The notes: generated by a model not told the origin, from the letters alone. 64,000 nucleotides of DNA from Bacillota bacterium (GCA_023393125.1 JAEWMQ010000095.1:286821-350820); one strand, 5' to 3'. Shown: positions 54,287 to 63,877, counted from the first letter of the stretch. Program-made: numbers and translations.

Positions 54287-56299
54287 TTAAAAAATCAAGC
54301 TTCCTATAGTATAAAAGATAAAGGATACTCCCCATGCTATAAGTAGTTGATAGATAATAGCAAACCACATCCATTTTAAGCTATTAGTTTCTCGTTTGAT
54401 AGCACCTAAAGTACCTACACAAGGGACATAAAGTAAGGTGAAGATAAGGAAACAATATGCACTAAGAGGTGAAAAAGAGTTTGCTAATGCATCATGAAAG
54501 GTTGCCACACTTGCGCTTGCACCTAAACCATAGACAATTGCCATATTAGAAACCACAATCTCTTTTCCTATAACACCAGCAATAAGTGATAAGGCTGCTT
54601 GCCAATTGCCGAAGCCTAGGGGTGCAAATACTGGTGAAATGAGTTTACCAATGGAAGCGCCAAGGCTATTAGACATGTCTGCAGGTCCAGTAAAGTTAAA
54701 GTTTAAGATAAACCAAAGAATAACAGAAGCTACAAAAATAGTAGTACCAGCTTTTATAAGAAAGCCTCTTACCTTTTCCCATACTTGGCTACTAATATGT
54801 TTAATACTTGGTAAATGATAAGGAGGTAACTCCATGATAAATGGCATACTATCTGACTTAAATAATGTCTTTTTAAAAATAAAAGCTACAACCAGTCCGA
54901 TTAAAATCCCTACAAAATAAAGAGAAAATATAACAATGGCTTCTTTACCAGGAAAGAAGGCAGAAGCAAATAAAGTGAATATAGGAAGTCTAGCACTACA
55001 AGAAAAGAATGGATTGATTAAAATAGAAGTCATTCGATCCTTTTCATCTTCAATAGTACGTGTGCCCATAATAGCAGGAACATTACATCCAAACCCTAAT
55101 AACATAGGAATAATGGATTTTCCATTAAGACCAAGTCTTCTCATGAGTTCATCCATAATAAAAGCAACACGTGCCATGTAGCCTGTATCCTCTAAAATTG
55201 TTAAAGCAATGAATAAACAAGCAATATTTGGCAAGAATGTAAGTACACCAAATACCCCATTTAAGGCACCATCTACAATAAGCGCTCTAAGCCAGTCATC
55301 TACATTTAAAGCTATAAGTCCATTATTACATAGATCTAATATATACCCGAAAACTGTATCGAATAAATCGGTTAAAGGATTTCCTACTAAATTAAAGGTA
55401 AAGTAAAAGACTGCGAACATAACAGCAGCAAAAATAGGAATCCCCAAAAAGCGGTGAGTAACAAATCTATCTATTTTACTCGTAATAGAGGTTTTTTCAT
55501 AAGTATCCGAAGTTATAACCTGTGAAATAATAGAGGAAATATGTTCATACTTACTATCTGTAATAGATTCACGAATAGCCTCAATCTCTTCTGTTTGTAA
55601 TAGTACTTGTAATTCAGAAGTATGTTCATCAGGTACTAAATCTAAAACTCTTTCGTCACCTTCAAGAAGTTTTAATGCAATCCATCTCGTTGGTACTTGT
55701 AAGGTGTGATCTTCTAATAAATGAATAGTTTCAGTAAGAGAAGCTTCGATGGAAGCAGCATAAGGTACGTGATAAATACTAGAAGGTACTGTAGAGGTAT
55801 TAACTAGAGCAGCTGTAAGCTCTTCTAACCCTACTTTTTTAGCAGCTATAATAGGAATAATAGGTATGCCCAAGAGTTTGCTAAGCAGTTTAGTATTAAT
55901 TTTGAGTCCTCGCGTGGCAGCTAAATCCATCATATTTAGAGCCATAACTACAGGCTTTCCTAATTCAAGCAGTTGAAGCGTTAAATACAGATTTCTTTCA
56001 AGATTAGAGGCATCTACTAAATTTAAAATAATATCTGGATTTTCTTTTACGATATAGTCTCTAGCAATGCTTTCATCTAGAGAGAAAGCAGATAAACTAT
56101 AAGTACCAGGTAAATCTATTAGATTAATAGATACAGAAGCATGATCTGCAGCCTGATAGTGAAAAATGCCTTCTTTTTTTTCTACGGTTACACCAGCCCA
56201 ATTACCTACGGTATAATGGGAGCCTGTAAGTGCATTAAATAAAGTAGTTTTACCGATATTAGGATTACCAGCTAGTGCTACTGTTAAATGATTAGTCAT
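54287..56299 (-). CDS. feoB: ferrous iron transport protein B
   Basis: FeoB imports Fe2+ through the cytoplasmic membrane. The N-terminal G domain shows GNPNIGKTTLFN at residues 11-22, DLPGTYSL (G3), and NMMD (G4); the helical spacer follows, then a membrane domain of about ten segments with the two Gate motifs (LGFGCNVPAIMGTR and the later FTLLYVPCVGTLGA). The length of 670 residues is normal. No FeoC is seen. feoA lies 93 nt upstream on the same strand. Confidence 0.95.
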   Translation of the reverse strand: MTNHLTVALAGNPNIGKTTLFNALTGSHYTVGNWAGVTVEKKEGIFHYQAADHASVSINLIDLPGTYSLSAFSLDESIARDYIVKENPDIILNLVDASNLERNLYLTLQLLELGKPVVMALNMMDLAATRGLKINTKLLSKLLGIPIIPIIAAKKVGLEELTAALVNTSTVPSSIYHVPYAASIEASLTETIHLLEDHTLQVPTRWIALKLLEGDERVLDLVPDEHTSELQVLLQTEEIEAIRESITDSKYEHISSIISQVITSDTYEKTSITSKIDRFVTHRFLGIPIFAAVMFAVFYFTFNLVGNPLTDLFDTVFGYILDLCNNGLIALNVDDWLRALIVDGALNGVFGVLTFLPNIACLFIALTILEDTGYMARVAFIMDELMRRLGLNGKSIIPMLLGFGCNVPAIMGTRTIEDEKDRMTSILINPFFSCSARLPIFTLFASAFFPGKEAIVIFSLYFVGILIGLVVAFIFKKTLFKSDSMPFIMELPPYHLPSIKHISSQVWEKVRGFLIKAGTTIFVASVILWFILNFNFTGPADMSNSLGASIGKLISPVFAPLGFGNWQAALSLIAGVIGKEIVVSNMAIVYGLGASASVATFHDALANSFSPLSAYCFLIFTLLYVPCVGTLGAIKRETNSLKWMWFAIIYQLLIAWGVSFIFYTIGSLIF

Positions 56300-56392
56300 A
56301 AAATCCTCCCGAAGATAGAAATGATCAAATCGCTATAGTAATAAAAAATCTCTATAAAATATATAAGCACTACTAAAAATAGTAGTACTCTT

Positions 56393-56617
56393 TTAAGCGA
56401 TTAGTATATATTTGGCATCCTCTTTACGAATACACAAACTATAACCCTTTAATGAAATCTGAATAGGGTTACCAAGAGGTGCTAATTTTTCGATTGCTAC
56501 TTGACTTCCTTTTACAAGTCCCATATCCATAAAGCGTTGTTTGATAGGAAGGGGTGCGGTGATGCCAGTAATAGTGGCTTTTTCGCCGAGTTTTAAATCT
56601 GATAATGCTCTAACCAT
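56393..56617 (-). CDS. feoA: ferrous iron transport protein A
   Basis: A 74-residue SH3-like protein that supports FeoB. The family pattern is visible: LSDLKLGEKATITGI, RFMDMGLVKGSQV and ISLKGYSLCIRKEDA. GGGGGAG precedes its ATG. A consensus promoter lies upstream on the - strand. It forms a unit with feoB. Confidence 0.93.
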   Translation of the reverse strand: MVRALSDLKLGEKATITGITAPLPIKQRFMDMGLVKGSQVAIEKLAPLGNPIQISLKGYSLCIRKEDAKYILIA

Positions 56618-56652
56618 ACAAATCTCCCCCTAAATTTATTCAAGATGATTTT

Positions 56653-56681
56653 AGTATAGTTTAGGTGAAAATGTTTGTCAA
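56653..56681 (-). promoter_or_regulatory. sigma-A promoter of feoAB with possible Fur site
   Basis: Reading the - strand: TTGACA (56681-56676), 17-bp spacer, TATACT (56658-56653). A GATA-TATC interrupted palindrome (56690-56702) lies just upstream and could be part of a Fur/DtxR-type operator; that point is weak. Confidence 0.65.
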
Positions 56682-56726
56682 TGAGGAACGATAATTGATA
56701 TCTGAAAAGTAAAAAAGCATATATCA

Positions 56727-56755
56727 TTGTAACAAAACCTATAAAAGGATATAAT
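56727..56755 (+). promoter_or_regulatory. sigma-A promoter of rnz
   Basis: TTGTAA (56727-56732), 17-bp spacer, TATAAT (56750-56755), 30 bp before the gene. Confidence 0.7.
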
Positions 56756-56784
56756 AATACTATTAAAAGAAAGGAATTAAAATT

Positions 56785-57696
56785 ATGTTAGACATTTGTT
56801 TATTAGGAACAGGCGGGATGTTACCGCTTCCTGACCGCTATCTAACGGCTATGTTAGCTAGATTTAATGGGAGGAAGCTTCTTATAGATTGTGGTGAAGG
56901 TACGCAGGTTACTATGCGTATGTTAGGCTGGGGATATAAGACTTTAGATGTTATTTGTTTTACACACTATCATGGAGATCATGTAACAGGTTTACCAGGT
57001 TTATTATTAACCATTAATAATACAGGAAGAACTGAACCACTTACTATTATCGGACCACCAGGTCTAAGAAAAGTAGTAGAAGGATTAACAGTAGTATCTA
57101 AGGACATTGCATTTGACCTAGAGCTTATAGAATTACCTTATGAAAAGCAAACTCTAAAAGTTGGTGAGTTTGTTATTACAGCATTGCCAGTACCACATAA
57201 TGTGAAATGTTTTGCTTATACAATTGAAAATCATCGCTTACCTAAATTTATGGTAGAAAAAGCAAAGGCTAATAATGTTCCTCAAAAGTATTGGAAAAGA
57301 TTACAACAAGGGGAAGAAGTTAGAGTTGGAAGTGAGCACTATACACCAGATTTAGTTTTAGGTGATAAAAGAAAAGGAATTAAAGTATCATATAGTACAG
57401 ATTGTAGGCCGATACAAGAATTAGAAGAACTCATTCAGGAGTCAGATTTATTTATTTGTGAGGGAATGTATACGGATGATAGCTACTTAGCTCAAGTGAA
57501 GAAGCATAAACATATGCTAGCATCAGAGGCAGCAGAGTTAGCTAAAAAAGCGAAGGTAAAGACTTTATGGCTTACTCACTTTAGTCCAGCTTTACCACAA
57601 TCTTATATTAATATTGATAAAGTTAAAGAGATCTTCCCAAACACTATAGCTGGCTATGACCGAATGACAACAACTATTGACTTTACCGAAGCATAA
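56785..57696 (+). CDS. rnz: ribonuclease Z
   Basis: RNase Z cuts the 3' trailer from tRNA precursors, above all those without an encoded CCA, such as the two tRNA-Ser genes of this window. The metallo-beta-lactamase motif THYHGDH (His61, His63, Asp65, His66) is present with later ligands in VPHNVKC, STDCRP and the TLWLTHFSPA segment. The length of 303 residues is that of the bacterial short form. It has its own promoter; three further genes follow in the same direction. Confidence 0.94.
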   Translation: MLDICLLGTGGMLPLPDRYLTAMLARFNGRKLLIDCGEGTQVTMRMLGWGYKTLDVICFTHYHGDHVTGLPGLLLTINNTGRTEPLTIIGPPGLRKVVEGLTVVSKDIAFDLELIELPYEKQTLKVGEFVITALPVPHNVKCFAYTIENHRLPKFMVEKAKANNVPQKYWKRLQQGEEVRVGSEHYTPDLVLGDKRKGIKVSYSTDCRPIQELEELIQESDLFICEGMYTDDSYLAQVKKHKHMLASEAAELAKKAKVKTLWLTHFSPALPQSYINIDKVKEIFPNTIAGYDRMTTTIDFTEA

Positions 57697-57716
57697 TAGT
57701 TGAGAGGAGGGGTTGG

Positions 57717-58304
57717 ATGAAGAAGATAATAGCAGTGTTAGTAATGGGAGTTATTATAGCTGTATATTGTTTTAGTTTAAGCAGTGCAGGAGAGGAAAAG
57801 AAGGAAGCAAGCGCATTTATGCCTGTTTCAGAAAAACTTCAAACCATCAAACAAAAATTAGAAGAAAGCTATCCTAGTACACCTAAAGAGGTAATAGAAG
57901 AACATAATCAATTAATGCTTCTAGGGTATAGCTCAGGTATAAAAGATGAAGACTTTACTGCTTATGCAGAAGCGCTAAGAATGCTATATACGAAACGTCT
58001 TCAAGAAGTAAATCCCATCGAAACTCAAGTAAGCGGTTTAATCTCTGAAAGATTAAAGAACGAAGATGACCCACTTATTATGATTAATAATGAAGTGGGG
58101 GATGTGACTATTGTCAAAAATGCTCAAGATGCAGAGGATGAGTCTGCTGAGATCATGGTGAAGCATGGAACTAATAAAGGCTATATTAGTAAAAAGTATA
58201 TGTTGATTAAAGAAGATGGTATGTGGAAAATCCAATCATGGGAAACTCAGAAAAGTGAAGATGGTTCTTCTGAGAATCAGACAACATTAAATACTAACGA
58301 ATAA
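57717..58304 (+). CDS. secreted/anchored hypothetical protein
   Basis: A 195-residue protein. The N-terminal hydrophobic segment (about 4-20) acts as a signal or anchor, without a lipobox cysteine. The outside part is rich in Glu and Lys, and the C-terminal half (IMVKHGTNKGYISKKYMLIKEDGMWKIQSW) has the look of an NTF2-like or DUF4878-type fold. No named family is certain. AGGAGGGG precedes ATG 57717; it sits between rnz and tsaD with short spacers. Confidence 0.7.
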   Translation: MKKIIAVLVMGVIIAVYCFSLSSAGEEKKEASAFMPVSEKLQTIKQKLEESYPSTPKEVIEEHNQLMLLGYSSGIKDEDFTAYAEALRMLYTKRLQEVNPIETQVSGLISERLKNEDDPLIMINNEVGDVTIVKNAQDAEDESAEIMVKHGTNKGYISKKYMLIKEDGMWKIQSWETQKSEDGSSENQTTLNTNE

Positions 58305-58322
58305 TAATGTGGAGGAATGAAG

Positions 58323-59339
58323 ATGAAGGATTTAACAATACTTGCTATTGAAACATCCTGTGATGAGACATCGGTAGCAGTTGTGAGAAATGGTCGAGAG
58401 GTATTAGCTAATACTATTTCTACACAGATTGCTTTGCATGAACAATATGGCGGTGTTGTACCAGAGATTGCTTCAAGAATGCATGTTGAAAAAATCAATT
58501 TAGTTATAAAAGAAGCACTAAAAACAGCGAACTTATCATTAGATGATATAGATGTTATAGGTGTTACGTATGGGCCGGGACTAGTAGGTGCACTCTTAGT
58601 GGGTGTTATGGCTGCTAAATCAATAGCTTTTGCTAAAAACAAACCTTTAGTAGGGGTCCATCATATAGAGGGACATATAGCAGCTAATTATATTGCTCAT
58701 CCAGAGTTAGAACCACCTTTCTTATGCCTAGTAGTATCAGGGGGGCATACACATTTAGTACATGTGAAAGATTATACGACTTATGAAATTATGGGACGTA
58801 CTAGAGATGATGCAGCTGGGGAGGCTTATGATAAAGTAGCCAGAGCAATGGGACTTAGTTATCCAGGTGGTCCTAAGATTGATAAGCTTGCAAAAGAAGG
58901 TAATAAAGAAGCTATTAAATTCCCTAGAGCAATGCAAGATGGTAGCTATGACTTTAGTTTTAGTGGGTTAAAATCAGCAGTACTTAACTACATTAATGGT
59001 TGTAAGATGAAAGATGAGCCTATTAATGTAGCTGATGTGGCAGCAGCTTTCCAGGCCAGTGTAACAGATGTATTAGTGGCTAAAACATTGCAGTTAGCAG
59101 AGGAAAAAAATATATCTAAGATCGCTTTAGCAGGCGGCGTTGCGGCTAATCAAGGTTTAAGAGAAGCTATGCAGAAGGCTTGTGATGAAAAAGGTAAGAA
59201 GCTATATTATCCAGAGCTTGTACTTTGTACAGATAATGCTGCTATGATAGGTTGTGCAGCTTATTACGAATATTTAAAAGGGACAAGAGCAGATATGAGT
59301 CTCAACGCAGTGCCTAACTTGCCTATTGGTGGAAGATAA
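58323..59339 (+). CDS. tsaD: tRNA N6-adenosine threonylcarbamoyltransferase
   Basis: TsaD transfers the threonylcarbamoyl group to A37 of tRNAs that read ANN codons, together with TsaB and TsaE. The ASKHA fold shows AIETSCDETSVAVV at the N-terminus, the metal-binding H-x-x-x-H (H114 and H118 in HIEGH), GGHTHLV and the C-terminal DNAAMIGCA. I start at ATG 58323 with GGAGG 7 nt upstream, rather than 58317, giving 338 residues. tsaB and tsaE are not in the window. Confidence 0.95.
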   Translation: MKDLTILAIETSCDETSVAVVRNGREVLANTISTQIALHEQYGGVVPEIASRMHVEKINLVIKEALKTANLSLDDIDVIGVTYGPGLVGALLVGVMAAKSIAFAKNKPLVGVHHIEGHIAANYIAHPELEPPFLCLVVSGGHTHLVHVKDYTTYEIMGRTRDDAAGEAYDKVARAMGLSYPGGPKIDKLAKEGNKEAIKFPRAMQDGSYDFSFSGLKSAVLNYINGCKMKDEPINVADVAAAFQASVTDVLVAKTLQLAEEKNISKIALAGGVAANQGLREAMQKACDEKGKKLYYPELVLCTDNAAMIGCAAYYEYLKGTRADMSLNAVPNLPIGGR

Positions 59340-59360
59340 TTCTATAGAAAGGGGAATGCA

Positions 59361-60416
59361 ATGAAAAATATTCTGAGAATATTATTATCAGGATTAATAG
59401 CAGGACTGATTACTGCAGGAATAGCGCAGTTAGGATTAATGGGCATTATTCCTGCAACTATACAAGGAACACTTAATTCGCTTTATATTAATAAGGAAAT
59501 TATTATTTTTATTTTATCATTTGCACTTATGTTTTTTTCCTTAAGTATTCCTTTAGCAAATAAGCTAGCTAATAAGATAGAAGACACACTAAATAAGTAT
59601 CCAATGCAAGAAATTTTAATGTACATCATAGGATTAGGAATTGGGCTATATGTAGCTAACTTAGCAAGTGATGCTTTTAAAATGCAGACAGATCATTTAT
59701 TAGGGCAGATATTTATGTTGTTACTATATATAGGCTTAGGATGTTTTGGAGTTTACCTGGTTCATTTGAAAAAAGGTGAAATCAAAGGCTGGATTAGTAA
59801 AACAGGTGATATTTTAACGCATTGCCAACCTAAAATATTAGATACTAGTGTTATTATTGATGGACGCATTTTAGATATCATGAGTACAGGCTTTATTGAA
59901 GGAAAGATTATTATCCCCTCCTTTGTGCTGGATGAGCTAAGACATATTGCTGATTCCTCAGACTCACTAAAGCGCAATAGAGGAAGAAGAGGCCTTGATA
60001 TTTTAAATGAACTCAAAAGTGCACGTATAGCAGCAGTTGAGGTTATGGAAATTGATTATCCAGAAATGCAAGAGGTGGATAGTAAACTTCTGAAATTGGC
60101 CAATGAAATTCAAGGAAAGATTGTGACTAATGATTTTAATCTTAATAAGGTGGCGAAACTTCAAAAGGTACAAGTACTTAATATTAATGACCTAGCCAAT
60201 GCTATTAAACAAGTTGTATTACCTAATGAAGAAATGAAGGTTTTAATAGTAAAAGAAGGAAAAGAACAAGAACAAGGCTTAGCATATTTAAATGATGGGA
60301 CAATGATTGTAGTAGAGAATGGCAGAAAATATGTTGGATCGACTATTAAAGTAGTGGTAAGTACTGTATTACAGACTTCTGCTGGACGAATGATTTTCGC
60401 TAAAGTTGATGAGTAG
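59361..60416 (+). CDS. YacL-like PIN and TRAM domain membrane protein
   Basis: Four N-terminal membrane segments (about residues 5-30, 45-65, 85-105 and 115-135) are followed by a PIN-type nuclease domain (LDTSVIIDGRILDI near 160-175, VLDELRHIADSSD, IVTNDFNLNKVA) and a C-terminal TRAM domain (about 290-345). This is the architecture of B. subtilis YacL, next to ispD there as here, though here two genes intervene. The PIN domain probably cuts RNA; the role is not firmly known. Confidence 0.92.
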   Translation: MKNILRILLSGLIAGLITAGIAQLGLMGIIPATIQGTLNSLYINKEIIIFILSFALMFFSLSIPLANKLANKIEDTLNKYPMQEILMYIIGLGIGLYVANLASDAFKMQTDHLLGQIFMLLLYIGLGCFGVYLVHLKKGEIKGWISKTGDILTHCQPKILDTSVIIDGRILDIMSTGFIEGKIIIPSFVLDELRHIADSSDSLKRNRGRRGLDILNELKSARIAAVEVMEIDYPEMQEVDSKLLKLANEIQGKIVTNDFNLNKVAKLQKVQVLNINDLANAIKQVVLPNEEMKVLIVKEGKEQEQGLAYLNDGTMIVVENGRKYVGSTIKVVVSTVLQTSAGRMIFAKVDE

Positions 60417-60532
60417 CTAGAAAACTAATCTAGACAATCACTCAGAATAGTATATATACAATTGCTATCGTGATGTATAAAAAATGCATTTAAAACTAGA
60501 CAAATAGAATAATTCACCATAGGCAAATTATA

Positions 60533-60580
60533 GGGTAATGCAATAGGCTAAAATAGAGTCTAAGACCATTACCCTTTTAT
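60533..60580 (+). terminator. terminator after the YacL-like gene
   Basis: GGGTAATG (60533-60540) pairs with CATTACCC (60567-60574) and is followed by TTTTAT. The loop is long, with possible inner pairing. Confidence 0.65.
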
Positions 60581-60626
60581 AATCTTATTAGAAAAGAGAT
60601 TAAATGTAGCAGATAAGGAGAATAGG

Positions 60627-61001
60627 ATGACGTATATAAAGAATTATAAGTTTACATTACTATCAATCATACTTATTTTAGTAGCAGTGTTGATGCCTGC
60701 TGATGATGTACCATCAGTAAGTATTCCTAATATTGATAAACTCGTACATGCTGGCATGTTTGCATTTCTGACGCTTTGTTTTTATGGAGAGCATTTCTTT
60801 GAAAAGAGAAAAATGCCGCCCCTACTTTTGTCGTGGATTTTACTGGAGATATTTGCTATCACAACAGAAGTGTTACAATACTTAGCAGAAGGTCGTTCCT
60901 GTGATATTAAAGACTTTCTTGCAGACACAATAGGAATTATTATAGTAATTGTTATAATGAGATATTTTCTAGGGAGAAAAGGGGAAAGTAGTTCTTTATA
61001 A
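60627..61001 (+). CDS. VanZ-like family membrane protein
   Basis: A 124-residue protein with three or four membrane segments and the VanZ pattern (NIDKLVHAGMFAFLTLCFYG, then ITTEVLQYLAEGRSCDIKDFLADTIG). AAGGAG precedes ATG 60627. VanZ-like proteins are widespread; only a few have a link to glycopeptide resistance, and nothing nearby suggests that here. Confidence 0.85.
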   Translation: MTYIKNYKFTLLSIILILVAVLMPADDVPSVSIPNIDKLVHAGMFAFLTLCFYGEHFFEKRKMPPLLLSWILLEIFAITTEVLQYLAEGRSCDIKDFLADTIGIIIVIVIMRYFLGRKGESSSL

Positions 61002-61047
61002 TAACTAATGGTATTTATAGAAGCAGAGGCAGTATAAATTAATTCTA

Positions 61048-61103
61048 GAATAAAAATAAGCTCTCATTAGTATTCAATAGCTAATGAGAGCTTATTTTTA
61101 TTC
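61048..61103. terminator. bidirectional terminator between the VanZ-like and permease genes
   Basis: A 23-bp perfect inverted repeat (arms 61048-61070 and 61081-61103, core AATAAGCTCTCATTAG), the longest in the window. Confidence 0.95.
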
Positions 61104-61145
61104 TATTAATAAAGGAATCCTAAGTTATTTTATGGAGCAATATAA

Positions 61146-62477
61146 TTATTTACTTATTATATGATGTTTTTTCCAGAATCTATAAGCAAGAACAAGTATG
61201 AGCGTGCAGAATAAAATATAGAAAATAAATAAAGGATTTTGCATACCCACATATAAAATAATAAGAGATCCTAAAGTAGCAAATATAGGGTTGAATTTTC
61301 CTTTCCAGAAGCTTTTAATTTCACCTTTAAGACCAAGGCGAAATACTTGCACATATAGAAGGATAAATAAAACATAATTAAGAGTAATAGCTATTTCAGA
61401 AACATCTGATCCACCTAGTAGATTAAGCTTAGTGGTGATATAATGCATCAATAACCAAAATAAAGTGATACCTAAACCAATAAAGTGGGAATATAAAGGT
61501 GTATCTAAGGATTCGTTTACTGAAGCAACTTTTTTTGCATGAGGAAACATATTACGAATAGCTAACGAATAAGGTAGGCAGCTAAGTCCCATAGTTAATC
61601 CATTAGCAGTACCAGCTACAGAAATAATAACAAATATAATTAGAGCCTTAGCTCCCCATGGACCAAATAATTCAGTTGCAACTAATTCTACGTGAGCATC
61701 TTTTGTGGCAATAATCGTTTCAGGCCCTAAATAGACACTAATACCAATAAAGTAAAGTAAGTAAATAATTAGTACGAGAAGAGGTGCAGAGATTAGTGCA
61801 AGAGGAATATTTCTTTTTGCATCCTTAACTTCATGAGAAATGGCAGTTGAAACAATCCAGCCATCAAAAGCAAAAACAATAGGAATTAATGCACTAAGCC
61901 AAGTAGCGGATTGAAACTCTGGAGCTGAAATTTCTAAAGCAGAGCCTGGATCTCCCAAAATAAAGCCAACTACACCCATTAGTAATAAAGGAATGAGTTT
62001 AATAAAAGTAGCGGCATTTTGACAAAAACCAGCAAGCTTAGCAGAAAGTAGATTTATTATAAAGATTATAATGGCAGTTATTAAGCCGATAAGGATTTGT
62101 AGCTCTAAAGTAGCGTTTAAACCAAATAAAATACAAGTATAAACACCAACGACATAGCATACTACAGCAATAAGCGTGGGATAGTATAAAAAGGTTTGAA
62201 ACCAACCGAAAGCACAAGCAATTCCACCGTTATAGGCATCTTCAGCATAACTAATAGGACCGCCTGCTTTATCGGTACGAGCAGCTAATTCAGCTACAGT
62301 TAAACTACCAAAGATAATACTAATAGCAGCAATGCAGAATGCCAGCACACCTAAAAAGATGTTTCCGTTAGTAGCTACTAAGATGTCATCACTCTTAAAA
62401 AAGATACCAGAGCCGATAACAACGCCTACAATCATAGTAATACAAGTTAAAAGACCATATTTGTTTTTTGATGTCAT
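61146..62477 (-). CDS. APC-superfamily amino-acid permease
   Basis: A 443-residue membrane protein with about twelve hydrophobic segments and the APC signature near the N-terminus (VVIGSGIFFKSDDIL, then LAARTDKAGGPISYAEDAY). I start at ATG 62477, with GGGAGG 7 nt upstream, rather than the far ATG at 62546, whose extra N-terminus overlaps the promoter region. The substrate cannot be told from the sequence. Confidence 0.9.
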   Translation of the reverse strand: MTSKNKYGLLTCITMIVGVVIGSGIFFKSDDILVATNGNIFLGVLAFCIAAISIIFGSLTVAELAARTDKAGGPISYAEDAYNGGIACAFGWFQTFLYYPTLIAVVCYVVGVYTCILFGLNATLELQILIGLITAIIIFIINLLSAKLAGFCQNAATFIKLIPLLLMGVVGFILGDPGSALEISAPEFQSATWLSALIPIVFAFDGWIVSTAISHEVKDAKRNIPLALISAPLLVLIIYLLYFIGISVYLGPETIIATKDAHVELVATELFGPWGAKALIIFVIISVAGTANGLTMGLSCLPYSLAIRNMFPHAKKVASVNESLDTPLYSHFIGLGITLFWLLMHYITTKLNLLGGSDVSEIAITLNYVLFILLYVQVFRLGLKGEIKSFWKGKFNPIFATLGSLIILYVGMQNPLFIFYILFCTLILVLAYRFWKKHHIISK

Positions 62478-62656
62478 GTAAATCCTCCCTTTGTTGTCAT
62501 AAGTCAATAACAAATCAATTATATAGGCAAGAATAGAGATAAACAATGATTTTTTTATGTATTTACAAATTTATATGAGTGAAAATATAATAGACATTAA
62601 ATGAGATGATGTACCTAAAGTAAACTACAATATATAATAGAGAAGGAGTAAATAAA

Positions 62657-63358
62657 ATGATGGATAAAGTGGCAGCAGTTATAGTGGCTGGTGGCAGTGG
62701 AAAACGTATGGGAATGGCAATAAAGAAGCAGTATATTCTATTAAATAATAAAGAAGTACTTGCTCATGCAATAGAACCATTTGATAAATGTGAATTAATA
62801 GAAGAAGTTATTTTAGTAGTGGCAGAAGATGAGATACAAAAGGTAAAAAAAGAGATTGTAGAAAAATATGGCTTTAATAAGGTAAAACAAATTGTAGCAG
62901 GAGGAACAGAAAGACAGGATTCTGTATATAATGGATTATTGGCTACCTCTAATGATACTAAATATGTCATGATCCATGATGGGGCAAGACCATTTATAAA
63001 AGAAAAGACTATAAGAGCGGCTCTAGAGCTAACAAAGGAAAAAGAAGCAACAGTTGTAGCGGTTCCTGTAAAAGATACAATTAAAATTGTAGATAATAAA
63101 AGACAAGTGGTAGTAGATACTCCAAATCGTGCCGATTTATGGTCTATACAAACACCACAAAGCTTTTCAAAGGAATTATTATTAAATGCGTATAAGGATG
63201 CTAAAAGTAAGAATTTAATAGTAACAGATGATAGTATGTTAGTTGAGGCATATGGGAAGTCCGTGTCGATTGTAGAGGGAGACTATATGAATATAAAAAT
63301 TACAACGCCAGAGGATTTAGTGATAGGAGAAGCATTATTAAAAATTGAAAAAGAATAG
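62657..63358 (+). CDS. ispD: 2-C-methyl-D-erythritol 4-phosphate cytidylyltransferase
   Basis: IspD makes CDP-methylerythritol in the non-mevalonate isoprenoid pathway. The nucleotide-binding VAGGSGKRMG is near residues 11-20; IHDGARPFI, TPNRADLWSIQTPQ and DDSMLVEAYG are typical. The length of 233 residues is normal. AGAAGGAG precedes ATG 62657 (62660 also possible). It shows that this organism uses the MEP pathway. No ispF is visible downstream; tRNA genes follow. Confidence 0.95.
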   Translation: MMDKVAAVIVAGGSGKRMGMAIKKQYILLNNKEVLAHAIEPFDKCELIEEVILVVAEDEIQKVKKEIVEKYGFNKVKQIVAGGTERQDSVYNGLLATSNDTKYVMIHDGARPFIKEKTIRAALELTKEKEATVVAVPVKDTIKIVDNKRQVVVDTPNRADLWSIQTPQSFSKELLLNAYKDAKSKNLIVTDDSMLVEAYGKSVSIVEGDYMNIKITTPEDLVIGEALLKIEKE

Positions 63359-63499
63359 AGAGCTAATTCTTTTTCGATTTTTAATAATGTGCATAGTTAC
63401 TATTAATAAGGTAAAAGATAACGTATAGCATAATAATGATAGGAAAATCAAAGAAAGAAAAGGCTGTTAAAAAAAGGAATAAAAAATATAAAAAAAGTG

Positions 63500-63528
63500 T
63501 TGACCTATGACAAATGCTATGATATATT
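63500..63528 (+). promoter_or_regulatory. upstream promoter (P1) of the tRNA/rRNA operon
   Basis: TTGACC (63500-63505), 17-bp spacer, TATATT (63523-63528). It lies 83 bp before a second promoter. Confidence 0.65.
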
Positions 63529-63582
63529 AAATAAGCACTAGCGACGAGGCAATATTTACTGAAAGAACAGCTTGAATAAATG

Positions 63583-63611
63583 TTGACAAGACAAAATATG
63601 TAGTGTAAAAT
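63583..63611 (+). promoter_or_regulatory. downstream promoter (P2) of the tRNA/rRNA operon
   Basis: TTGACA (63583-63588), 17-bp spacer, TAAAAT (63606-63611), 38 bp before the first tRNA. Confidence 0.75.
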
Positions 63612-63649
63612 TTATTAGGTCGACCGAGGTCGAAGTGATAAATAAATGT

Positions 63650-63735
63650 GGAGAGATGGTCGAGTTGGTTTAAGGCACCGGTCTTGAAAACCGGCGAGGG
63701 TAACACCTCCCTGGGTTCGAATCCCAGTCTCTCCG
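63650..63735 (+). tRNA. tRNA-Ser (anticodon TGA)
   Basis: The 86-nt cloverleaf has acceptor stem GGAGAGA/TCTCTCC, discriminator G, anticodon loop CTTGAAA with TGA at 63685-63687, a long class II variable arm and the T-loop GGTTCGAATCC. No CCA is encoded. Confidence 0.95.
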
Positions 63736-63764
63736 TTGATCTTGCTTTAGTGGAGAAGCATTAT

Positions 63765-63853
63765 GGAGAAGTACCCAAGTGGCCGAAGGGGCTCCCCTGG
63801 AAAGGGAGTAGGTCGTTAATAGCGGCGCGAGGGTTCAAATCCCTCCTTCTCCG
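63765..63853 (+). tRNA. tRNA-Ser (anticodon GGA)
   Basis: The 89-nt class II tRNA has acceptor stem GGAGAAG/CTTCTCC, anticodon loop CTGGAAA with GGA at 63799-63801, a long variable arm and T-loop GGTTCAAATCC. No CCA is encoded. Confidence 0.95.
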
Positions 63854-63877
63854 TCATTAAAATAGCAAGATTCATAA

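Noticed and set aside
60627..61001. Glycopeptide resistance gene
   Set aside because: VanZ-like proteins are common in Firmicutes; no vanHAX or regulator is nearby.
63648..63860. Open frame of 70 codons on the + strand
   Set aside because: It runs exactly through the two tRNA-Ser genes and has no protein-like features.
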